A stretch of DNA of 64,000 nt from Cycas panzhihuaensis (Eukaryota > Cycadophyta), in contig CM041465.1 in NCBI GenBank assembly GCA_023213395.1, positions 235,359,741-235,423,740 of the forward strand, given 5' to 3'. The position numbers and the translations under genes were made by a program. Of this stretch, positions 56,931-64,000 are shown one piece after another; position 1 is the first letter of the stretch; every line of letters begins with the position of its first letter. The notes under the pieces were generated by a model. The model searched no databases, was not told the DNA's origin, and was given only the letters and a program-made list of their open reading frames with translations.

Positions 56931-59410
56931 AACTGAGATACCAGTAAGAATAGTCTTTTACTTATTGACCAAGGAAAATAACCCATCCTTTAAGCTAGAA
57001 GGAATAGATCAAGACATGATGGGACAAGGGGGAATAAGAGGTAAAGTGTCAGGATTTTTAGTCATCAAATCATCAGGTGATTTGGATGAACCTACACTCT
57101 ATATAATCTCCACCATGTTGATAGTTCTCTTGGTCTTACCATCTTTAGGAGGTAGGTGAGTTTGACTATTAACATGTTTTGTTGAAGGATTAGAAGAAGT
57201 AGTTGGTTTCTTAGATGAATAATAACTAAAGGGTTCCATTCATTATCCTCAATCTATTTAGTCTTGCTTTTATCATCCTTATTTTCCTTAAACTTTATGT
57301 TGAGGCAGAGGGTCTTTATGAACCATTTGATCTTGAGTAGTTTTAGAAACTTGATTTATTTAAGTGTTCATATTTTAGGTTATGTCTTGAACTATGTAGT
57401 ATTGGATTCTATCATGGGTGCGAGTTTAATGGTAAGGATGCCATTTTGTCTTCCTAAAAAGAGGAGAAGGTGTGGGTGGAACTTGTTTCTTTCTCCCTTT
57501 AGTAACATGAATAACTTTTATTTGTTGAGTAGGTTGATTTTTTATAGGACTATAAACACATAATTTAGTGTTGATCATATACTCTAATGATGTAATAGAG
57601 GAAGTCAAATGATTGTAGGTTAGCTCAGAATGAGAAGTTTTGGGTGTTTGAATCATCTCTTTAGAAGGGATAGATTTTTTAATTTTTTAATGCATGCTTG
57701 TATTTTGATGGTTTCCAAGGCTAAGCATCAATAAATGGATTCTTCATAAGTTTGAGGGCCAAACTTAAGTACCTTAAGATGAACATGGGGCCTTAAAGCA
57801 TTAGTGAATAGATAAAAAATGAGACTAAAATCAAGTTAAGAATGATGTGTATACCTAGTCTTAAAACTTCCTTATGAAGTCTCTTGAGGTTTCATCATGG
57901 TTTTATTTAAGAGCCAAAAATGATTTAATATTGGATTCAAAAGGTCTTACTGCATCAAAGTAATTTATTAAGGAGTCAACCAATTATTGGAATGTGAGGA
58001 TAAAAGTAGAAGAGAGATGATTAAACCACTTTAGTACATCACCTTGAAGTGATTTAGGGAATAGGCGCATCATGGCATAGTCATATGGCATGAAGTTAAT
58101 ATAAGTAAGCACAAGCACTTGAATGTGGGAGGCTAGATCTTGGGAAGATTCACTTGAGATTTTAGGTAACTTAGGTAAAAATGGAGGCATATGAGATAGT
58201 AAGACCTTACATGGAAAGGGAGACTTCATATAGTCAAAAAAAGGTTTCCTTGTCGTCAATGTTTTAGAATGTTAAGGTAAAGATGATGGGCATGGCGTGG
58301 TAGAAGAAACAAGTTATTATTGATGAGGCAAAGAATAAGTTGGAAGAGAGGATGGGGGTTAAACCAAGCTAAAGGATTTACCACAGAGTTGGTTTATGGA
58401 ATAAGATATTGAGGAAAAATAGGGTTAAATAAATCAAAAGACATTTATTGAGAGATTGGTTTAGGGACATGAGATAACAAAGTGGGATGAACGAATCTCA
58501 AGGCTTGAGATTGACTATCTGAAAAATGAGGATGGACAAGATAGGTATAAGGAATAGGTTAGGAAGAAGAAATCAAATTAGATGCCTTAGGAGAAGGGAT
58601 ATGAGGTTGAACATTTTGGGAGATGACTCTATGAGAAACTTGAGGTGGTAATTGAGTTGAAGTTGCAACCAGGTGAGAAGAGGCTACTATACTAGGATAT
58701 GAATGGGTAGGTTGAGGGAATGAAGAATATAAACCTATTTATTAAGGAGTGGGGATATGACAAGGGATAGGATTATCTTGAATGAATGTAGTAGAGGTTC
58801 CCTCATGTGTAGAAGACACTACACAAGGAGAATAAATTTGAATATGCAACATGAAAAGTAAAGGGAGAAGTTAAGAATGAACTAATTTATGATCTTCAAC
58901 CTCTCTCAAAGGAGGGAAGAGTGGCCTAGGTAAAGGAGGATAGGAAGGTAAAGGTGATTGGTTAACATCAGGAGCAATAGAGGGATCAACCTATATGGAC
59001 TTATATTCTTCACATAATAGGCCAAATTGATGGTGTTGAGGAGAAGATGTCATGGTATAGGTCTCTAGGTAAAAAGAATCTTGAAATCTAAGCATGTAAA
59101 GGGGAGTAGGGACCCTAGTAGGAACTAGCTCAAAATAAGATGGGGGTTCTTAAGTAGGAAGATCTTCTTCCCATACAAAGGAAAAATTCATAAAAGAAGC
59201 ACCACCATGAAATTAAGAAGGTTCAGTGTATTCTTACTCCATAGGTATCTCATACAATTGAGTTAAATCTTTAGAAGGATAAATATAAGTGTTGTATATT
59301 TGATGTTCTGAAGGGTCAATATAAAAAGATGAAATTTTATTAGTGGAGTGTGAGGATTGAGGTTGAAATATGGTAAGAGACCTTAAAGTCTCGATGATCT
59401 TCTTTGGGTA
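56931..59410 (-). pseudogene. gag: gag of element H, decayed
   Basis: The gag core is at 57984-58259: MPYDYAMMRLFPKSLQGDVLKW matches the IDYWAYNHILMKLFP...GNALKW region of C. The zinc-knuckle position (about 57440) reads TKWHPYH, so the first Cys is lost. The N-terminal Pro/Ser-rich part runs up to about 59410 with many stops, including TAA/TAG at likely Gln codons. It is much older than the gags of A-C. Confidence 0.68.
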
Positions 59411-59456
59411 TAAGGTGTAGCTTCTATTACTTTAAACAAAAAACAAACAATAATTT

Positions 59457-59472
59457 TCTAGTATGGTCACTA
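59457..59472 (-). other. Decayed primer-binding site of H
   Basis: The minus strand reads TAGTGACCATACTAGA, close to TAGCAACCATACTGGGA of A and TGGCGACCATACTGAGGA of C. Confidence 0.55.
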
Positions 59473-59473
59473 A

Positions 59474-59922
59474 AAAGATAGCATACTTCAGTTAGACTTA
59501 GGCTAAATGTTCCTTAGTGACATTATGTTTCCTATGTTTCAAGTCAAAATTGAAGAGATAAATAAGACTATAAGAACCTAAGGACCATATTTGCCAACTC
59601 CTAAGAAGGAGTCTCTACCTTTTTGTGTTAGTTAGTTTGAATATGTGTATGATAATGAAAGGATGGGATATAAAAAGAGTCGTAGAATCCACTAGCCTAC
59701 ACAACCAAGTAGAGGATATCTAAGTCTAGAATAATGCTAATAATATTTTTTGTATCCTTTGTAAGGACTCCTCTCTTTATATTATTTTAGTTTTTTAGGT
59801 TTATTCTAATAAAGAAAAGGGTTAAACAATGTAAAGTTTGATATGTTTCCAAATAATACAAAAGAGAGAACAATGAAACAACAACATCTAGCTATCCTTT
59901 CAAGACAAGCAAAGAAAATAAA
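59474..59922 (-). repeat. 5' LTR remnant of H, cut by E
   Basis: Sequence between the PBS of H and the LTR of E. It has no coding domain and by position is the 3' part of the H 5' LTR. The remainder should lie beyond E, outside the window. Confidence 0.5.
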
Positions 59923-62412
59923 TAGAAACATGCCTTTGGGAGTTCACTATAGATAAGAACACCTAAGACAACACTACAACTATAATGGTTGCTTAAAGGT
60001 CTCAAGAGGGAGTATAGGTCACCCTCACCCTCAAAGGGCATCTGTTAATCAAAACATAGATTCAGGCACTCGTGAATAGTGCTTAAGACCTTCCCTTTTA
60101 TACAAGTACCTTCTAGGATATGGATTGGGCAAGGGCATCCTTGGTTTACCAAGTTTCTTAAGGGAGAGATCTCCTATCCTTATGGTGAAAGGGAGGAGAG
60201 GAAAAGCCCTCTTCTAAAGAGGAGGCGAGAGGAAAAGATGGTTCCTTATGAAGTGGGAACCTAGAAGCAAGAAGAGAGAAGTGACCAGTTGAAGGGTAAG
60301 AAAAGATTTGGCATATATAGGAAACAAATTTAAAGGATAAAATTATTAGAGAGTTGTATTTGAGGCTACCTAAAGGGTTTTCCTTTAGGGTTTGGTACAA
60401 GTGCAAGGTTTGCCTAGTTATGGTTTGGGTTGTGTACTTTATTTTAGTTGTGAGATGATATGGTAAAAGTCAAGGTCGTAGTCTTAAGAAAAAGAACATA
60501 AACACACAATAATGCTCTCTTTTAACCTCACTTTCTTTTCCTTTATCTAAAGAATAATGATTCAAGGGAGGGGGGTAAAAGAGAGGAGAGACACAAATGC
60601 TTTATATGAGCCTTTTCTTTTGATGAAAAAAGAAGATTCTTTTAACTAGATTATGCTTTCCTAGCCTTATCTTTGTGTGCATGCATACATACAAGATGTA
60701 AAGAGCTGAAGGCTAGGGAAAGAGGATTCTTTAGTTAGGCTATCCTTTTCTTTCCTAAATGAAATGCATCTATTCATACCTCCTTCCCATGCACATGAAA
60801 ATATGGGAGAAAGAAAAGTATTTGCTATCTTATTCTCTCTACATGGAAGGGAGGAGGCAAAAGATAAGAATGTAAGCAAGTGCATATTCCCTTTATACCC
60901 CTTTTCTGTGAGTGCAAATATGCAAAAGGGAGGCTACAACCCACATGCAAACATAAGTAGAATTTCTTTTAGGAAAGAGGGGAGAGGAAAGGAGAGATAG
61001 AGAGAAGTGTTATGAGAGGTGCACCAGGAGGTAGGCTAGTTGATGAGGTGTTGCACCCTTCTTCTCACATTTTCCCTTGTTCATGGCTCTACGTTCCAAG
61101 TCATGATGGGTGTTGCAAATGAAGCCATGAGAGGGGCTCCCTTACCCTCCCCAAAGTATTTATAAAGTAAAGAAATTTGAAAGGAAATCTAAAAATAGAA
61201 TCAAAGAAAAGTAGATGCACCAGGGAGAAATGTACTTCTTTGTTATGATGTGATTCTACTTGCTTGAGAGGATGCTTTATCTTTATACAAGTAAAACTTT
61301 TAAATAATAAACAAGTATATACACATATATAATGGTGTGTGTGCCTTATCAAGGTGGAGATAAAGTTTACTTTATATTTCAAAAATGAAGTGAAACCATG
61401 TTCTATTTTTCCTTTACATATAATAATTTCTCATAAAACCTTTGGGGGAAAGGGGGAGTTTTGGGGGTGAAGAAGATGATAGCCTTAGAATGGCTAGCTC
61501 TTGTGAGTGAGTCAACTCCTATATGTATAGGTAGTGCATAGTCTAATTAGGTAGAAATAAAAAGCTCCAAGTAACTTGGAATCAAAAGCTTGTAAGAAAT
61601 TATAAATGCTACAAAAGTTGCATATGTTGCAAAAGTTACAAATATTGCCAATGTCGTAAAACATGCAAAAGTTGTAAATATTATAAAAGAAGAAGTAAAC
61701 TATAGAAGATATTGATAAACAAGATATATATATTAGCTCAATTCAAACATTGCAAGTGTTGAAAATGCTTCACACATGAAAGAGCTTACACCTTATGGGA
61801 CGCCCTAGGTCATAGAGCAAGTATAGTGTAGGGAAACTTTGAGAAGTAGGGGGCTACCCTTAAGGATATGGAATTAGGAGTCAAAGCTCTAGCTATTTAC
61901 TCCTCTTTCCCTTCTCAAAAATGTCCCAAACCCATCTAGTTATTAGCTTATAGGAACCTAAGAGTTTGAGGACATGAACCAAGGAAAAGAGGGAGGTTTT
62001 GCCTCCCTTGCCTATCCAAAGAGTAGAGCAAAGTATATGATAAAGCATGTAATGAAAGGTGAAACTAATGAAATGAACTTATTTAGGAAGAGCAACAAAA
62101 AAAGGCCTACTTTCAACCACAAAAGAAAAAAAAAATTAGATAAACCAGGTGTTACCTCACAAACAAGAGAAAGAGAGCTGAGGACCCTACTTCTAGGGTG
62201 AAGGATGGCCCTTTTGAGAAGAGAGAGGACCTTGAAACTTAGAGATCTTACTATTGTTACCTTGGTAAGCCTTAGGAGAGAGTTATCTCACTGGTAAACC
62301 CCTGTTTTAAACTTGTAGATTAGAGTTTCTACCCTATCATATCTGAGTAAGTGAAAGAAGGAGAGAGCTATTTTTTATTTATGAGAGAGTGAAAATGAAT
62401 TTGACATTGAGT

Positions 62413-62420
62413 TTTTATAT
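62413..62420 (-). promoter_or_regulatory. TATA box of LTR E
   Basis: ATATAAAA within GGATATAAAAACTC on the minus strand, about 130-200 bp downstream (in element sense) of the palindrome cluster at 62551-62610. Confidence 0.45.
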
Positions 62421-62550
62421 CCTAATTAGGTTTTTAGAGTGATTAGGGTTTGATCTAGGTAGGAAAAGACCCTATGTCACATGTCAGATTCATAATAAAT
62501 ATGAATCTAGTCATTATCAGGCCGTAGTAGTCTATGGATAGTCACCCTAC

Positions 62551-62610
62551 AATAAACTTCACAGTATCATAATTATTCATGCAGTACCATGAATATTATC
62601 ATGGTGCAGG
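62551..62610. promoter_or_regulatory. GGTACC-like palindrome cluster in LTR E
   Basis: AAACTTCACAGTATCAT, GCAGTACCATGAATATTATC and ATGGTGC within 60 bp, the diverged counterpart of the clusters in A-C. Confidence 0.45.
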
Positions 62611-63135
62611 AAAACATAGGAAAAAAGAAAAGGATCTAGGAAATTCCTCAAAAGATTAGTCTTAGTGTGTAAGAATAAAATTTGGTGGACTAGTAATGGT
62701 ATTAAGGGACTTTAGGCAGTGGTGGAGCCCCCCAAGTATGCAAAAAGGTGAAAAAATAAGCCCTAATGATCATGCAAAAAAGTACAAATAGGAAAATAAG
62801 CCAGAGGACCATCATAGGGACCATTTAAGAGGCCAAAGATGAGTCAAAGTGGGTTGCCGGGGCCTGTGAGTACCCAAGAATACTAGGGAGGTGTCTCTTA
62901 GAGCTATGTAGTGCCATAGGACCATGGTCCTGAGTCATCATAGGTTAGATCACAGTCACATGCACAAAGTAGGCAAGTAAACTAGGCATCAAAACATCCT
63001 ATACAATGATGTCACACCAATGGAATCATAGAAGCATCTCACCACACCATAATATGAACAGGCTGAGGGGTAGAGATATATACCTATACTTACTTATAAG
63101 ATGCTCTCCATGTCCATTCTAGTAGTTTGGAAATA

Positions 63136-63147
63136 CTACCACCTTGG
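63136..63147 (-). other. Polypurine tract of E
   Basis: CCAAGGTGGTAG on the minus strand before the LTR start; it differs from B by one base. Confidence 0.65.
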
Positions 63148-63649
63148 CAGTAGAACCTCATCACTCAGGAGCATCTATCAATGGTGAATGTTCTCAATAC
63201 GAAAGAGTTAGTATTGTCTATCAATGCAAGTGTGTCATTATGCAAGGGGAATGGTGAATGTCATGACATATCATGTGGTCAAAGATGGAAATAAAGTAGT
63301 GTAGGGGTTGCCCATACATCGTGCAAGAGTTTAGTATGAAGGAACGGGGAATGGGGGGTGCCTCCATTACCCACGTATGTAATGTGAGTGCTATGTAGGG
63401 TTATGAACATAGTCAATAAGTGGATATGAACTAAAAAACCTGTGTACATAAAGAGTTAATATGTGAAAGCATTATTCCATGGGTGGTATGAGAGTAGAGT
63501 AGAGAATCAAATGATGGTCATTATAGTTTAACCTCATTAGTGGCCTACTTTCAAAGGTGCGAGGGTAGTAATAATGAAAAATACAGGATGATCCAGAAGT
63601 CTACATGACAGGTCAACCCATTAGGTTGCTTAGAAAGGGTCGTTTAGGA
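63148..63649 (-). other. Spacer between aRNH and PPT of E
   Basis: Non-coding, corresponding to 11760-12100 in B and 26700-27020 in C. No gene is seen. Confidence 0.45.
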
Positions 63650-63929
63650 GGGGGAGACCACGCTTGAGGATGCGGCAAACAAGGCCATCTGCCTTAACAT
63701 TCAAATCTCAAGGAATATGCTAGATATCCATAGAGGAGAAGAGGGATAATAATAACTTGGCAGTCGATGCAAAGGACCTCAATCATGGGCAACGAACTTA
63801 GTAAACCTAGGTCATCTATGATATAATGATCTAGGAATCATAATGGAGGATGGTAGGGCCATAGTAAAATTGGAGTGCATCAGTAAGGGCTTCAATAATG
63901 CTTGTGTATTTAGTTTTTCTATTTGTATA
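63650..63929 (-). pseudogene. aRNH of E, cut by F
   Basis: The minus strand starts in ATNRKTKYTSIIEALTDALQ (ATNNEAEYMAVIEALTDALH in C) and continues to LNVKADGLVCRILK. The central Glu is Lys and several TAG stops replace Gln. The N-terminal part lies beyond the F insertion. Confidence 0.68.
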
Positions 63930-64000
63930 TATTTCCCGACTACTTGGAATGGGTTTTGGCAAGTTGACTCAAGTAAGTGTAGGTATGCTTCTATCCTTTA
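63930..64000 (+). repeat. LTR start of element F
   Basis: TATTTCCCGACTACTTGGAATGG followed by GTAGGTATGCTTCT, matching the first 80 bases of LTRs A and C. It interrupts E's aRNH. GTATA (63925-63929) is the candidate target duplication; the other copy is outside. Confidence 0.7.

Larger units (their letters stand above)
45916..59922 (-). mobile_element. Element H: oldest, AT-rich Tat-like element, interrupted by J
   Basis: A minus-strand relative of A-C recognised from gag, protease, linker, aRNH, a PBS-like site at 59457-59472 and the end of its 5' LTR. It also holds a plus-strand PMD-like gene. It is much richer in A+T and more broken than A-C. J lies in it at 46190-50454, A interrupts it at 45915, and E interrupts its 5' LTR at 59923. 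RT, RNase H and integrase were not recognised. Its 3' LTR was not found. Confidence 0.65.
59923..63135 (-). repeat. 3' LTR of element E (about 3.2 kb)
   Basis: The minus-strand start TATTTCCAAACTACTAGAATGG at 63135 is clear. The end near 59923 (TAGAAACATGCC) is inferred by comparison with B (TGAAATGCTTCC) and A; a block at about 60036-60090 aligns with A near 45760-45815. A TATA-like ATATAAAA (minus) is at 62413-62420. ORFs in it are short and without motif. Confidence 0.6.
59923..63929 (-). mobile_element. Element E: Tat-like element, 3' end only in window
   Basis: A 3' LTR (59923-63135), PPT (63136-63147) and aRNH (63650-63929) lie on the minus strand in the same order as B. The rest is to the right, beyond the insertion of F at 63930. 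Confidence 0.72.

Noticed and set aside
1-64000. Endogenous pararetrovirus or other viral insertion
   Set aside because: All RT-bearing segments have integrase downstream and LTR, PBS and PPT signals of Ty3/gypsy elements. No movement protein, coat protein or env-like gene was seen.

Overview
The window is repetitive plant nuclear DNA. I found no host gene, tRNA, rRNA or CRISPR array. Almost everything belongs to one family of very large Ty3/gypsy LTR retrotransposons with LTRs of about 2.4-3.2 kb. The gag-PR-RT-RNaseH-INT order, a second RNase H of archaeal type (aRNH), and a primer-binding site close to TGGCGACCA place the family in the Tat/Ogre/Retand-like group. Every coding region carries stops or frameshifts. 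The species cannot be told; a repeat-rich angiosperm genome fits.

The layout is a nest. Element H (minus, oldest, AT-rich) supplies about 45.9-59.9 kb and probably also the left flank. It is broken by A (plus, about 1330-45915), by a copia-like element J (46190-50454, TSD ATAAT) and, in its own 5' LTR, by E (minus, 59923 to beyond the window). A is broken inside its RNase H by B (minus, 9341-36817, perfect TSD CTCTC). B is broken inside its reverse transcriptase by C (plus, 18538-29628, decayed TSD GTACC/GTATG). E is broken inside its aRNH by F, whose LTR starts at 63930. An LTR piece of another copy, G, lies at 1-532. C in B in A in H is therefore four levels deep, all of one family.

B is the most complete copy (about 16.4 kb without C). 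In element order it has 5' LTR, PBS, gag, protease, a long linker, RT, RNase H, integrase, an antisense gene, aRNH, PPT and 3' LTR. A has the same plan. C has lost RT-RNaseH-INT and the antisense gene but keeps gag, protease, aRNH and the antisense promoter. H keeps gag, protease, aRNH and the antisense gene; I could not find its RT or INT.

The most interesting content is the antisense gene in A, B and H. It encodes a protein resembling the plant mobile domain (PMD) followed by an acidic or basic low-complexity part and a helical tail. In A and B it has a conserved TATA box on the antisense strand and a 112-113 bp intron. Its 5' region carries a C-run/G-run hairpin and a cluster of GGTACC-like palindromes, and the same palindrome cluster recurs upstream of the TATA-like box in the family's LTRs. 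Many disabling stops replace glutamine codons (CAG/CAA to TAG/TAA), as expected from deamination of methylated cytosines in silenced DNA.
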